Assembly (NCBI RefSeq): GCF_001431525.1 | Contig: NZ_LDJH01000003.1 | Span: forward strand, 1 to 64,000 | Source: Stenotrophomonas koreensis | GTDB lineage: Bacteria > Pseudomonadota > Gammaproteobacteria > Xanthomonadales > Xanthomonadaceae | Direction: 5' to 3' | DNA length: 64,000 nt | In this document: one piece after another, positions 1 to 8,766 of the stretch | Numbering within the stretch: position 1 is the first letter of the stretch | Layout of the letters: the number at the start of each line of letters is the position of its first letter | Program-made: the position numbers and the translations under genes | The notes under the pieces: model-generated | What the model saw: only the letters and a program-made list of their open reading frames with translations | The model's database searches: none | Told to the model about the DNA's origin: nothing

Positions 1-36
1 CCGTTTCGCGGTGACTTTCGCCGTAGCGAGCCGCCC

Positions 37-64
37 ATTATGGCGGATTTTTTTTTGCTGTCAA
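37..64 (-). promoter_or_regulatory. Predicted strong sigma70 promoter P2, leftward
   Basis: The minus strand carries a perfect -35 TTGACA (59-64), a 16-base spacer containing an A9 run, and a -10 CATAAT (37-42). A GC-rich stretch follows, as in the discriminators of stable-RNA promoters. The -35 overlaps one arm of a 9-bp inverted repeat (GTCAACAAG at 60-68, CTTGTTGAC at 77-85) that could bind a regulator. With P1 upstream this looks like a tandem promoter for a highly expressed gene, possibly an rRNA or tRNA operon, beyond position 1. The target is inference. Confidence 0.55.
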
Positions 65-127
65 CAAGTTTTTAGGCTTGTTGACCGCGTTGCTGGCGCC
101 AGTGGCTGCCTGCGCGGCGTGGAGTGA

Positions 128-155
128 ATATTAGACCAAATCTGCCCAAGGTCAA
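128..155 (-). promoter_or_regulatory. Predicted sigma70 promoter P1, leftward
   Basis: On the minus strand a -35 TTGACC (150-155) is separated by 16 bases from a -10 TAATAT (128-133). Transcription would start near 120 and run left out of the window. It lies upstream of a second leftward promoter. The driven gene is not visible. Promoter calls by eye are uncertain, but both hexamers are close to consensus. Confidence 0.5.
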
Positions 156-307
156 GGGTTTTTCAGATTTATGACACTGGCGCCAACTTGCGCACACTCG
201 CAGCGTCGTTCAGCGCTGGATGGCATCCACCACCGGGGGCGGCAGGACAGCGCGCTACCGCCTGCCACCATCTCCTCCCCCGGGAACGACAGTGAGCAGG
301 CGGCAAT
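156..307. other. Non-coding spacer at left edge
   Basis: No convincing gene is seen between the leftward promoters and the end of the mutarotase gene. Short open frames here lack ribosome-binding sites and recognisable protein character. A GC-rich segment near 225-285 has some tRNA-like words on the minus strand but cannot be folded into a cloverleaf by eye. Confidence 0.5.
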
Positions 308-1153
308 TCAATCCAGCAGGTGGATGCTCTGCTGCAGCGTATGGCTTTGCCCTGGCAGCAACTGACGGGTATCGGTGCCGGCATTGGCCACCTCGATGCA
401 TACATAGTGCTGCCAGCCACTACCGACATCACTGATCTGCTGGCCCAGTTCCGGGCCCGGCGTCCACAGCACCAATGCCCGCCCACCCTGTGCCTGCAAC
501 TGCAGCCGCCGCCCTTGCACGCAGTCAGCCAGGATCACCGGCCCGGCTACATCCAGATAGATGCGGTCGCAGCGCCCGCCATGCTGCTGGTGGTCGAACT
601 GCCAGTCTCCCTGCTGCAGCTCCAGGCGCCCATCGGCCAGGGCATCACTGTAGCGATGGCCATCGACACCGAGCAGGCGAACTGCCGTGATATCGGCAAC
701 CTGGAAATAGCTGTGCAGTGCCTGGCTGAGCGGCTCGACCTGACTTCCGACATTATGCGAAGTGATTGCCTGCTCAAGATGTCGGCCTATCCAGAGCTGC
801 TGTTCGACCGCCAGGCCCGGATGCAGGGAGGCAAGCGGTGACAGGCGCAGATGCATCCGGCCATCCTCAAGCAACTGCACCCGGTCCAGTTGCCAGGCCG
901 CGGTGCGGGCCAGACCATGCGCCGGCGCCTGCGGGTCATGCGGATGCTTGCCAAACCACGGCCAGCACAATGGCACTCCACCCCGCAGGGGACGCGGCGG
1001 CTGCAGCTGCGGGCTGCACCAGAAAACTTCCGACGCCCCGGCCGGCTGCCAGCTCAGCAACTGGCCGCCAAAGCAACTGATGCGTGCCAGGGCGTCGGCG
1101 CTTTGCAGCTCCCAGACCGCAATGCCTCGCCATTGTGTCTGCTCCATCCGCAT
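308..1153 (-). CDS. D-hexose-6-phosphate mutarotase-like protein
   Basis: A 281-residue aldose-1-epimerase-fold protein of the YeaD group, which interconverts anomers of hexose 6-phosphates in the cytoplasm. The N-terminal part has the family block GGVPLCWPWFG (residues 58-68) followed by HGLAR (79-83), whose His is a candidate catalytic residue. Length fits the family (about 280-300). The start is the ATG at 1153, immediately after the stop of the upstream transglycosylase gene (stop ends at 1158), so the two are probably co-transcribed. A second ATG two codons downstream is possible. Substrate specificity is inferred from family membership. Confidence 0.82.
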   Translation of the reverse strand: MRMEQTQWRGIAVWELQSADALARISCFGGQLLSWQPAGASEVFWCSPQLQPPRPLRGGVPLCWPWFGKHPHDPQAPAHGLARTAAWQLDRVQLLEDGRMHLRLSPLASLHPGLAVEQQLWIGRHLEQAITSHNVGSQVEPLSQALHSYFQVADITAVRLLGVDGHRYSDALADGRLELQQGDWQFDHQQHGGRCDRIYLDVAGPVILADCVQGRRLQLQAQGGRALVLWTPGPELGQQISDVGSGWQHYVCIEVANAGTDTRQLLPGQSHTLQQSIHLLD

Positions 1154-1157
1154 CGGC

Positions 1158-2414
1158 TCAGTTGCCCCCGCCGGCTTCGGCCTGCAGGGCCGCCAGGATT
1201 TTCCGGCCGGCACGGCCATCAGTCGTGCTCCAGCCCAGCCGCTGCTGTTCAAGCTGGATAGCACGCCGGGTCGCACTGCCGATCATGCCGTCGGCCTGGC
1301 CAATGGCATGGCCGCGCGCAAGCAGCAGCTGTTGCAGCGCGCGCCGCTGGGCGCGGTCCAGCCCCGGGTCATCGGTTGGCCAGGGCGTGCTGAAACCGGA
1401 CAGGCCCTGCAACTGGTCGGCCAGGGTGGCGATGGCCAGGGCGTAGCTCTCGGCGGCGTTGTAGGAATAGATCGCATCGTAGTTGCGGAACACCAGCAGC
1501 GCCGGACCCGTGCGCCCGGCCGGCAGGATCACCGCCGCACGGTCCGTATCGGCAATACCGGCCACCTGCAATGGCCCACCGTCGTGCAGACGCAGCCCCA
1601 GCGCGCGCCATTGTGACAACGGCTGGCGCTTGCTCCGCCCGGCCAGGCGCTGATCAAAGCCGGCCGGCAAGCGGATCTCCACCCCCCAGGGCTGGCCGCT
1701 GCGCCAGCCGGAACGCTTGAGGTAGTTGGCAGTGGAGGCCAAGGCATCGGGGATGGAGGCAACCAGATCGCGGCGGCCGTCGCCATCGCCATCCACCGCT
1801 ATCCGGGCATAGGTGCTGGGCATGAACTGGGTATGGCCAAACGCCCCGGCCCAGGAGCCGGTCAGGCCCTCGGCGGAGAGATCACCGGCGGCCAACAGGC
1901 GCAGCAGGGCCAGCAGCTCGCTGCGGAAGAAAGCCTGCCGCCGGCCTTCGCAAGCCAGGGTTGCCAGCGACTGCAGCAACGGACGCTGGCCAAACACGCG
2001 GCCGTAATCACTTTCCACGCCCCACACCGCAACCACCGTTGCGGCGGACACGCCATAAGCCGCTTCCACGGACTGCAGCAGCCCGGCATGTTCGGCCAGG
2101 CGCTGCCGGCCATCGTCAATGCGCTGGGTATCGACCAACGCGGCCAGATAATCCCAGACCGGTGTGGTGAACTCCGGTTGCCGGTCCAGCAGAGCCAGCA
2201 CGCTGCGATCCGGGCTCAGCCCGGCCAGCAGCGGAGCCAGCTGCTCGGCGCCAATCCCCTGCTCACGCGCGCTCAGCGCGATGGCCTGCAGGCAGCGTTC
2301 AAACGTCGGATCACCCTGGCCGGCGGCCGGCGTTTGCGCGCCCGCCAGGACCGGCAGGGTCAAGCCCAGTGCCAGCACCACGCCACGTACCGGTTTCCAC
2401 ATCCTGTCGATCAT
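1158..2414 (-). CDS. Lytic murein transglycosylase, MltB type
   Basis: A 418-residue exported enzyme that cleaves the glycan strands of peptidoglycan to 1,6-anhydromuropeptides. Residues 1-26 form a Sec signal peptide ending near AGA. The catalytic Glu is E134 in WGVESDYG (131-138), followed by the MltB-type block with GAFGHTQFMPSTY. The C-terminal ~75 residues form a peptidoglycan-binding (PG_binding_1) domain. No lipobox Cys is seen, so it is probably soluble periplasmic rather than a lipoprotein. The ATG at 2414 has AAGG seven bases upstream; an ATG four codons later is an alternative start. Confidence 0.9.
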   Translation of the reverse strand: MIDRMWKPVRGVVLALGLTLPVLAGAQTPAAGQGDPTFERCLQAIALSAREQGIGAEQLAPLLAGLSPDRSVLALLDRQPEFTTPVWDYLAALVDTQRIDDGRQRLAEHAGLLQSVEAAYGVSAATVVAVWGVESDYGRVFGQRPLLQSLATLACEGRRQAFFRSELLALLRLLAAGDLSAEGLTGSWAGAFGHTQFMPSTYARIAVDGDGDGRRDLVASIPDALASTANYLKRSGWRSGQPWGVEIRLPAGFDQRLAGRSKRQPLSQWRALGLRLHDGGPLQVAGIADTDRAAVILPAGRTGPALLVFRNYDAIYSYNAAESYALAIATLADQLQGLSGFSTPWPTDDPGLDRAQRRALQQLLLARGHAIGQADGMIGSATRRAIQLEQQRLGWSTTDGRAGRKILAALQAEAGGGN

Positions 2415-2475
2415 GTTGCACCCTTGCCTGCTGCCGGGTTTGATCATACCCAGTGCCGGCAGGCGGGAAGCCTGG

Positions 2476-2868
2476 CTACAGCGCATCCAGGTAGTACCAG
2501 TGCTCACCGATGCGGACAAAACGCGAGTGCTCCTGCATCCGGACGGCGCTGCCACCGCCGATGCGATAACGCGCCACGAATACCACCTCGGCAGTGTCCT
2601 GCCCAGTCACCCGGTGCTGCTGGATGCTCAGGCCCAACCACTGCGTGCGTTGACCGGCCGGCTCCTGCAGCGAAAGATCGGCCGGGCGCGTATCCGGGTG
2701 CCAGCTGCTGCGCAGGTAGGCGACATTGCCCAGGACATAGGCGCTGTAGCGTGAGCGCATCAATGCTTCGGCATCGACCGCGGGCTGGCCCTGGTGCAGC
2801 GGCCCACAACACTGCTCATAGCTGACGCCGCGTCCACAGGGACAGGGCGTGGAAATCGGCTTTTTCAT
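2476..2868 (-). CDS. YchJ-family SEC-C motif protein
   Basis: A 130-residue protein of the YchJ (UPF0225) family. It opens with a SEC-C-type zinc motif, [17 protein letters not shown], at about residues 9-25, with cysteines spaced C-x-C...CC. The rest is the NTF2-like domain, with the family words [11 protein letters not shown] and YLRSSWHP. The function of the family is unknown; zinc binding by the Cys cluster is expected from the related SecA C-terminus. Start chosen at ATG 2868 because [12 protein letters not shown] matches the family N-terminus; an ATG 10 codons upstream is possible. Its stop is about 60 bases before the transglycosylase start on the same strand. Confidence 0.85.
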   Translation of the reverse strand: MKKPISTPCPCGRGVSYEQCCGPLHQGQPAVDAEALMRSRYSAYVLGNVAYLRSSWHPDTRPADLSLQEPAGQRTQWLGLSIQQHRVTGQDTAEVVFVARYRIGGGSAVRMQEHSRFVRIGEHWYYLDAL

Positions 2869-2963
2869 CCACGTATTGTCGACCAGCGGCAGCCACATTG
2901 CAGCTGCTGCCGGCACACGGCAGGGCTGGCAAAAGCACGCCACCTGTCCGTTATGCTTGCGCC

Positions 2964-4178
2964 ATGACTATTTCCCAGCGCCTTGGCCGGCATGCCAGAA
3001 CCGCCGGTCTGTTGATCCTTGGCCTGTGCGTGGTGGCGGTATTGCTCAGCCAGTGCAGCGGCCCGCGATTGGCAGCCACCACGGTGCAGACCCAGCCGCT
3101 GGAGCAGCGGCTGGTGGCCACCGGCCGGGTGGCGAATGTTTCGCGGGTCAGCGTCGGCAGCGAGGTGGCCGGGGTGGTACGCCAGCGTCTGGTTGCCGAA
3201 GGTGACCGGGTCAACGCCGGTGACGTGCTGGTCGTCATCCAGGCCGATGAGCTGGCCGCCAACCTGGAGCAGGCACGCGCCCGGCTGGCGGCACTGCAGC
3301 AGGCGCGGCGTCCCCAGGCACAGGCGCAGCTGCGCCAGGCCGAGGCCAACCTGGCCCAGGCCGAGCGTGAGGCCGGACGGCGCAGCGCACTGGCACAGCG
3401 CCAGCTGGTCTCGCGCGAGGATGCCGAGCAGGCACGCCAGGCCTTGGTCAGTGCCCGCGCCGCCGCCGAACAGGCACGCAGCGCACTGCAGGCACTGGAT
3501 CCGGGCGGTGCGGAACTGGCCGAGGCATACGCCGCCGTCGCCGCCGCCCAGGCGATGCTGGACAAGGCCCAGGTGCGCGCCCGGGTCGCCGGCACCGTGC
3601 TGACCCGTTCGGTCGAACCCGGCGATGTGGTGCAGCCGGGCAGCGTATTGCTGGAAATCGCCAGTGATGGCCCTACCGAGCTGCGCGTGCCGGTGGATGA
3701 AAAGAACCTGCAGGTACTGGCGTTGGGGCAACCGGCACAGGCCGTTGCCGATGCCTGGCCGCAACATCCTTTTCCGGCCAGCGTGACCTATATCGCCCCG
3801 TCGGTGGACAGCAGCCGCGGCTCGGTGGAGGTGCGGCTGCTGGTCGACCCGGTGCCGGCGTTCCTGCGCCAGGACCTGACGGTCTCGGTCAACATCCTGA
3901 CCGCACGCAAGGAAGCCGCACTGGTGGTGCCCAATACCGCCATCCGCACTGCCCGCGGTGACAACCAGCGTCAGGTCTGGGTCATCGAGGACGGCAGGCT
4001 GCAACCGGTGGCCGTCACCCTGGGCCTGCGCGGCACCACCGCCAGCGAGGTGGTCAGCGGCCTGCAGGCGGGGCAGGTGGTGGTGGTCGATGCCAGCGAC
4101 AGCCTGCAGGCCGGGCAACGGGTTCGCGCCAGCCTCATTGCCGCGGCCGATGGCGACCTGCCGGCCGCTACGGACTGA
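2964..4178 (+). CDS. ABC-exporter periplasmic adaptor (membrane fusion protein)
   Basis: A 404-residue HlyD/MacA-type adaptor linking an inner-membrane ABC transporter to an outer-membrane channel. A single membrane anchor lies at about residues 13-31. A biotinyl-lipoyl-like half motif follows (GSEVAGVV...[12 protein letters not shown]). Then comes an Ala/Gln/Arg-rich alpha-hairpin coiled coil (about 95-200) and the second lipoyl half ([10 protein letters not shown]). The C-terminal part is beta-barrel-like. The permease starts three bases after its stop and the ATPase follows, so adaptor, permease and ATPase form one operon in DevBCA order. Cargo is unknown; no TolC-like gene is nearby. Confidence 0.88.
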   Translation: MTISQRLGRHARTAGLLILGLCVVAVLLSQCSGPRLAATTVQTQPLEQRLVATGRVANVSRVSVGSEVAGVVRQRLVAEGDRVNAGDVLVVIQADELAANLEQARARLAALQQARRPQAQAQLRQAEANLAQAEREAGRRSALAQRQLVSREDAEQARQALVSARAAAEQARSALQALDPGGAELAEAYAAVAAAQAMLDKAQVRARVAGTVLTRSVEPGDVVQPGSVLLEIASDGPTELRVPVDEKNLQVLALGQPAQAVADAWPQHPFPASVTYIAPSVDSSRGSVEVRLLVDPVPAFLRQDLTVSVNILTARKEAALVVPNTAIRTARGDNQRQVWVIEDGRLQPVAVTLGLRGTTASEVVSGLQAGQVVVVDASDSLQAGQRVRASLIAAADGDLPAATD

Positions 4179-4181
4179 ACC

Positions 4182-5384
4182 ATGTGGATTGAGTGGACCC
4201 TGGCGACCCGCTTCCTGCGCGAAGGGCGCAGCCAGTCGCTGCTGATCCTGGGCGGCATCGCCATCGGCGTGGCGGTGATCGTGTTCCTGTCGGCGCTGAT
4301 TGGCGGGCTGCAGGCCAACCTGATCGAGCGCACCCTGGGCAGCCAGGCGCACATCAAGCTGCAGGCCCCGTTGCAGCGCAACCACATCCTGCCGGCAACG
4401 GCGGGCACCGCCACCCTGTTGCTGGAAACCCCACGGCCGCAGCCGTTGCGCTCGATCAACAACTGGCAGCAGCTGCGCGACAGCCTGGACCGGGAGGCCG
4501 ACATCACCGCCGTCTCGCCGTTGATTTCCGGCCCGGCCTTCGTCCGCCGGGGCGATGCGCTGGAATCGGTGGCCCTGATCGGGATGGACCCGGAGCGCTA
4601 CCTGCGCATCGTGCCGGTGGACAAAAACATGCGTGATGGCCAATGGCGGGTGGCGGCCGGCGAGGTGGTGATCGGCAGTGAGCTGGCGCGCGACCTCGGT
4701 GCCAGCCGTGGCGACACCCTGCGCCTGGATACCGGCCGCGATAACGAAACCCTGGTCACCATCGCCGGCATTTTCGAGCTCGGGGTCGGCGAGCTCGATG
4801 CCCGCTACGTGTACATGGACCTGCACCAGGCCCAGGCCCTGCTCGGCCTGCCCGGCGGTGTGACCACGATCGACCTGCGGGTGGATGACCTGTTCGCCGC
4901 CGATGGCATCGCCGAACGCCTGGGCCGGCTCAGCGGCCAGCGCAGCGAAAGCTGGATGGTCAGCAATGCCCAGCTCACCAACGCGCTCAACGCCCAGAGC
5001 CAGTCCACCAACATGATCAGCTTCTTTGTCGCCGTCTCGGTGGCCTTCGGCATCGCCAGCGTGCTCTCGGTCAGCGTGGTCCAGCGCACCGGGCAGATCG
5101 GCATCCTGCGCGCAATGGGCACCACCCGCCAGCAGATGCGACGGGTGTTCCTGATCCAGGGCGCGCTGTACGGCCTGGCCGGCTCGGTGGTGGGCTGCTC
5201 GGCCGGCTATGCGATGTTGTGGGCCTTCAACCGGTTTGGTCCGGGCCTGTTCGAGGCCCCGGTGTCGGCCACGCTGCTGTTGATGGCCACCCTGCTGGCA
5301 ACGCTGACCGGGATGCTGGCGGCGATGCTGCCGGCACGCCGGGCCGCGGCGATGGATCCGGTCCAGGCGATCGCCCATGGCTGA
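4182..5384 (+). CDS. ABC transporter permease, FtsX/MacB type
   Basis: A 400-residue permease with one N-terminal membrane helix (about 20-42), a large periplasmic MacB-like core domain (about 45-260), and three C-terminal helices, the FtsX-type arrangement shared with DevC and LolC/E. The stretch around SVAFGIASVLSVSVVQRTGQ followed by IGILRAMG is typical of the cytoplasmic coupling segment. The gene starts three bases after the adaptor stop and overlaps the ATPase start by eight bases, indicating translational coupling. The ATPase is a separate polypeptide, unlike MacB. Whether it exports a lipid, peptide or small molecule cannot be told from sequence. Confidence 0.88.
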   Translation: MWIEWTLATRFLREGRSQSLLILGGIAIGVAVIVFLSALIGGLQANLIERTLGSQAHIKLQAPLQRNHILPATAGTATLLLETPRPQPLRSINNWQQLRDSLDREADITAVSPLISGPAFVRRGDALESVALIGMDPERYLRIVPVDKNMRDGQWRVAAGEVVIGSELARDLGASRGDTLRLDTGRDNETLVTIAGIFELGVGELDARYVYMDLHQAQALLGLPGGVTTIDLRVDDLFAADGIAERLGRLSGQRSESWMVSNAQLTNALNAQSQSTNMISFFVAVSVAFGIASVLSVSVVQRTGQIGILRAMGTTRQQMRRVFLIQGALYGLAGSVVGCSAGYAMLWAFNRFGPGLFEAPVSATLLLMATLLATLTGMLAAMLPARRAAAMDPVQAIAHG

Positions 5385-6087
5385 GCCGCGTGCCGATGGC
5401 CAGGTGCTGCAGCTGCAGGACCTGCGCAAGTCCTACAACCTCGGCAAGCCGACCGAGATCGAAGTGCTGCACGGGATTGACCTGGAGCTGCAGCGGGGCG
5501 ACTTTGCCGCGCTGATCGGCCAGTCCGGCTCGGGCAAGAGCACCCTGCTCAACCTGCTCGGCCTGCTCGATACCCCGACCTCCGGCGAGCTGCTGCTGCT
5601 CGGCCAGGCCACCTCGACGATGGACGATGCCGGCCGCACCGCGCTGCGCGGCCGCGATATCGGCTTTGTGTTCCAGTTCCACCACCTGATCCCGGCCTTC
5701 AGCGCGCTGGAGAACGTGCTGATGCCGCGGATGGTCGCCCGCGGCAAGCCCAGCGCCGAGGACGTCGACCAGGCCCGTGGCCTGCTCGAAGCGGTGGGGC
5801 TGGGCAAGCTCAGCGAGCGCCGGCCCGACCAGCTCTCCGGCGGCCAGCAACAACGGGTGGCCGTCGCCCGCGCCCTGATCACCCGCCCGTCCCTGCTGCT
5901 GGCCGACGAGCCTACCGGCAACCTGGACAGCCAGAGCGCGGCGGAGGTGTTCAAGCTGTTCCGCCGCTTCAACCGGGAATTTGGCTGTGCGGTGCTGCTG
6001 GTCACCCATGATGCGCAGCTGGCCCGGCAATGCGACCGCCAGATCACCCTGACCGATGGCCGCATCAGCGATGACCGCCGCCTGTAG
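5377..6087 (+). CDS. ABC transporter ATP-binding protein, LolD/MacB type
   Basis: A 236-residue nucleotide-binding subunit. Walker A is GQSGSGKST (48-56), the signature LSGGQQQR (153-160), Walker B LLLADEPTG (about 173-181), and a switch His lies in LLVTHDAQLA. The N-terminal YNLGKPTEIEVLHGIDL is characteristic of the MacB/LolD/DevA class that drives mechanotransmission exporters. Its start lies inside the end of the permease gene. It completes the adaptor-permease-ATPase operon; the next gene begins 73 bases later. Confidence 0.92.
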   Translation: MAEPRADGQVLQLQDLRKSYNLGKPTEIEVLHGIDLELQRGDFAALIGQSGSGKSTLLNLLGLLDTPTSGELLLLGQATSTMDDAGRTALRGRDIGFVFQFHHLIPAFSALENVLMPRMVARGKPSAEDVDQARGLLEAVGLGKLSERRPDQLSGGQQQRVAVARALITRPSLLLADEPTGNLDSQSAAEVFKLFRRFNREFGCAVLLVTHDAQLARQCDRQITLTDGRISDDRRL

Positions 6088-6160
6088 GCATTGATCCAAG
6101 GGCGGCACAAGCGCGCCTGCATGCGTATGCTGCACCACCCTCATTGCCCTGACCGCTGCC

Positions 6161-6943
6161 GTGCTGGAACTGCTGCCGCCTGAATTGCCTTGGTTGCTGG
6201 TGATTGCCTTCCTGGCCGGCGGCATCGATGCCGCGGTGGGCGGCGGCGGCCTGATCCAGCTGCCCGGCCTGTTTACCGCCCTGCCCCAGCAGCACCCGGC
6301 CCTGCTGCTGGGCAGCAACAAGTTCACCTCGATGTTCGGCACCGCAACCGCGGCCTGGCGCTATGCACGGCGCATCACCATCCCGTGGCGGCCAGTACTG
6401 CTGGCGGCAACGGCCGCGTTCGCCTGCTCGTTCGGCGGCGCCAGCGCGGTCAGCCTGCTGCCTCGCGAGGCGGTACGCCCGCTGGTCCTGCTGCTGTTGA
6501 TCGCCATCCTGGCCTACACCCTGCTCAAGAAGGACTTCGGTGCGCTGCAGCGGCCCACCGTGGTTGGCCGCCGGCAACTGGCCATCGCCGTCGCGCTGGG
6601 CGGGGCGATCGGCTTCTACGACGGCTTCTTCGGCCCCGGCACCGGCAGCTTCCTGATTTTCCTGTTCATCCGTTTCTTCGGCCTGGATTTCCTCGGCGCT
6701 TCGGCCAGCGCCAAGATCGTCAACCTGGCCACCAATGTCGCCGCGCTGTGCTGGTTCGTGCCCGCCGGCCAGGTGCTGCTGGCGATCGCGGCGCCCATGG
6801 CGGTGGCCAATGTCGCCGGTGCGGTGACCGGCAGCTGGCTGGCCATGCGCGGAGGCAGCGGGTTGATCCGCCGTCTGTTCCTGGGTCTGGTCTGTGTACT
6901 GATCGTACGCATGGGTTGGGATACGCTGCAGTCCTTGGCCTGA
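6161..6943 (+). CDS. TauE/SafE (TSUP) family anion permease
   Basis: A 260-residue very hydrophobic protein with about eight predicted membrane helices. It has the duplicated TSUP signature: GGIDAAVGGGGLIQLPGL near the N-terminus and GFYDGFFGPGTGSFLIF in the second half. Family members export sulfite, sulfoacetate or other sulfur-containing anions; the substrate here is unknown. The start is a GTG at 6161, because no in-frame ATG lies just upstream. It sits 10 bases before the EAL-domain gene on the same strand. Confidence 0.88.
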   Translation: MLELLPPELPWLLVIAFLAGGIDAAVGGGGLIQLPGLFTALPQQHPALLLGSNKFTSMFGTATAAWRYARRITIPWRPVLLAATAAFACSFGGASAVSLLPREAVRPLVLLLLIAILAYTLLKKDFGALQRPTVVGRRQLAIAVALGGAIGFYDGFFGPGTGSFLIFLFIRFFGLDFLGASASAKIVNLATNVAALCWFVPAGQVLLAIAAPMAVANVAGAVTGSWLAMRGGSGLIRRLFLGLVCVLIVRMGWDTLQSLA

Positions 6944-6953
6944 GCCCACTGCG

Positions 6954-8549
6954 ATGCCCCAGCTAGCGTTCAAACGTCGCGTACCGCTGACCGTTGCTGG
7001 CCTGGCCGGGCTGCTGATCGGCCTGCTCGTCTATCCCCTGCTGCTCAACCAGGTCCGGACCCGGGTCATTGACGAGCAGTTTGCCCACCTGTCCGACGCG
7101 ACGGCCGCCGCCACCCGGATGACGGCAACGGTACATCAGGCGCTGTCGGCACTGGCCAGCGAGCTGGACCTGCCAGCCAGCCCCCCGGGTTGCCCGAAAG
7201 AGCTACAGGACAGACTGCAGGCCTTCCAGCTGCGCACCCCCAGTGCCGAAGCGGCCTTCCGTATAGAAGACAACCGCCTCACCTGTGCCAGCCTGCCCTC
7301 GCTGGGCGACAACACGCTGCTGCCGGCCCATCACAGCCAACGCAGTGACGGAACCCGCCTGTGGTACCGCCTGCAGCTGCAGCAGGCCCCGCAGGGCGGC
7401 CCCTATACCTTGCTGGAGCGCCAGCAGCTGGGAGTGATGCTCGACCCGGATGAACAGTTCTCACGGTTCTTCGGCGGGGATGTCCGCGTGGCCGTCTACG
7501 AGAACAGCCCACCATTCCCGACCTCGCTGACCGTTGGCCAGATTCCGGCACCATGGCTGCAGCGGATGCCGCCGGGCAGCCGCGAACAACGCCTGCAGGA
7601 TCGGCAAAGTGGTGACCTGCTGGTGCGCCGGCTCTCCACCAGCGGCCAGACCGTCATCCTGGCCAGCCGCAGCGCTGCCAGCCTGCAGGCACAGATCGCC
7701 AACGGCAGCCATTACCTGTGGTCACAGGCGCTGCTGATCGGCCTGGCCGGTGCGATCCTCACCCTGCTGGTCTACCCACGGCAGAGCTCCTCGCGGCGGG
7801 TACTGGAGCGCGCACTGCACAGCGGCCAGATGTTCCTGCTGTACCAGCCGGTGGTGGACCTGCAGAGCGGGCAGTGCATCGGCGCCGAGGCGCTGATGCG
7901 CTGGCGCCAGCAGGACGGCAGCACGCTGGGGCCGGATGTGTTCATCCCGCTGGCCGAGCAGCTGCAGCTCAGCGACAGGATCAGCGACTGCGCCTGCCAG
8001 ATCATTGCCCGCGAGCTGCCGGCGCTGCTGCAGCGCGTGCCGGACTTCCATATCAGCGTGAATGTCTCGGCACACGAGCTGAACACCTTTGCCATCGTCC
8101 AGCGCCTGGTCGAGCTGCGCCAGCGCCTGCGGCTGCAACCTTCGCAGCTGATCGCAGAGCTGACCGAAAGCAGCCTGGCCGAGGCCGAACGCGCCCTGCC
8201 GGTGATCCGGCAACTGCGCGCCAATGGCATCAGCGTGGCCATCGATGATTTCGGCACCGGCTACTGCTCGCTGTCGTACCTGGCCACCTACCCGTTCGAC
8301 ATCCTGAAGATCGACAAAAGCTTCGTCAGTGCGGCAGGCACCGATTCGATCATCGGACCGATCGCCGAGCACATCGTCACCCTGAGCAAGTCGCTGGGGG
8401 TAAGCGCGCTGGCCGAGGGCATCGAAACGGCCGAACAGGCGGAAAACTTCCGCCGGCAGGGCGTCGCTCTGGCCCAGGGCTACTATTTCGGTGCCCCGAT
8501 GCCGATGGCGCAGCTGCTGGAAAGGGTCCAGGGCCCGGCGCAGTCCTGA
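6954..8549 (+). CDS. CSS-motif/EAL cyclic-di-GMP phosphodiesterase
   Basis: A 531-residue inner-membrane signalling enzyme that would hydrolyse c-di-GMP to pGpG. Membrane helices lie at about residues 12-30 and 255-275, enclosing a periplasmic domain. That domain has a Cys pair (in SPPGCPKE and LTCASLPS), like the redox-sensing CSS-motif domains, here with CAS instead of CSS. The EAL domain (about 285-525) keeps the catalytic set: EALMRW, NVSAHEL, ELTESS, DDFGTG, KIDKSF and EGIE. It is therefore predicted active. No GGDEF domain is present. Redox control by periplasmic disulfide is family inference. Confidence 0.92.
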   Translation: MPQLAFKRRVPLTVAGLAGLLIGLLVYPLLLNQVRTRVIDEQFAHLSDATAAATRMTATVHQALSALASELDLPASPPGCPKELQDRLQAFQLRTPSAEAAFRIEDNRLTCASLPSLGDNTLLPAHHSQRSDGTRLWYRLQLQQAPQGGPYTLLERQQLGVMLDPDEQFSRFFGGDVRVAVYENSPPFPTSLTVGQIPAPWLQRMPPGSREQRLQDRQSGDLLVRRLSTSGQTVILASRSAASLQAQIANGSHYLWSQALLIGLAGAILTLLVYPRQSSSRRVLERALHSGQMFLLYQPVVDLQSGQCIGAEALMRWRQQDGSTLGPDVFIPLAEQLQLSDRISDCACQIIARELPALLQRVPDFHISVNVSAHELNTFAIVQRLVELRQRLRLQPSQLIAELTESSLAEAERALPVIRQLRANGISVAIDDFGTGYCSLSYLATYPFDILKIDKSFVSAAGTDSIIGPIAEHIVTLSKSLGVSALAEGIETAEQAENFRRQGVALAQGYYFGAPMPMAQLLERVQGPAQS

Positions 8550-8696
8550 GCCCGGGCCGGCCCGGCAGCGCCACAGGGTGATTGATTATCCCTATTGGAC
8601 GGCTGTGAAATCCAGTCGCAACAAAGCTTCAAACCATTGAAAAAAAAGGATTTTCCATCCCGCCATAAGCCATTGAAAGGGTCGCCGGCGACACGC

Positions 8697-8710
8697 TTGA
8701 TCCAGATCAA
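8697..8710. promoter_or_regulatory. FNR/Anr-type binding site
   Basis: TTGATCCAGATCAA is a perfect match to the FNR/Anr palindrome TTGAT-N4-ATCAA. It lies 56 bases upstream of the SDR gene start, in the 217-base spacer after the EAL gene. This predicts oxygen-responsive control of the downstream gene. The match is directly visible; binding is inference. Confidence 0.65.
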
Positions 8711-8766
8711 CGCTGCTGCGTGCAGGGCGGCGATGCTGGCCTCCCCCACGTTGTCTTTCTGTAGCC

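Noticed and set aside
220..285. tRNA-like words on the minus strand (GGTAGCGCGCTGTC)
   Set aside because: No acceptor stem, anticodon arm or T-loop (TTCGA-type) sequence in register could be found.
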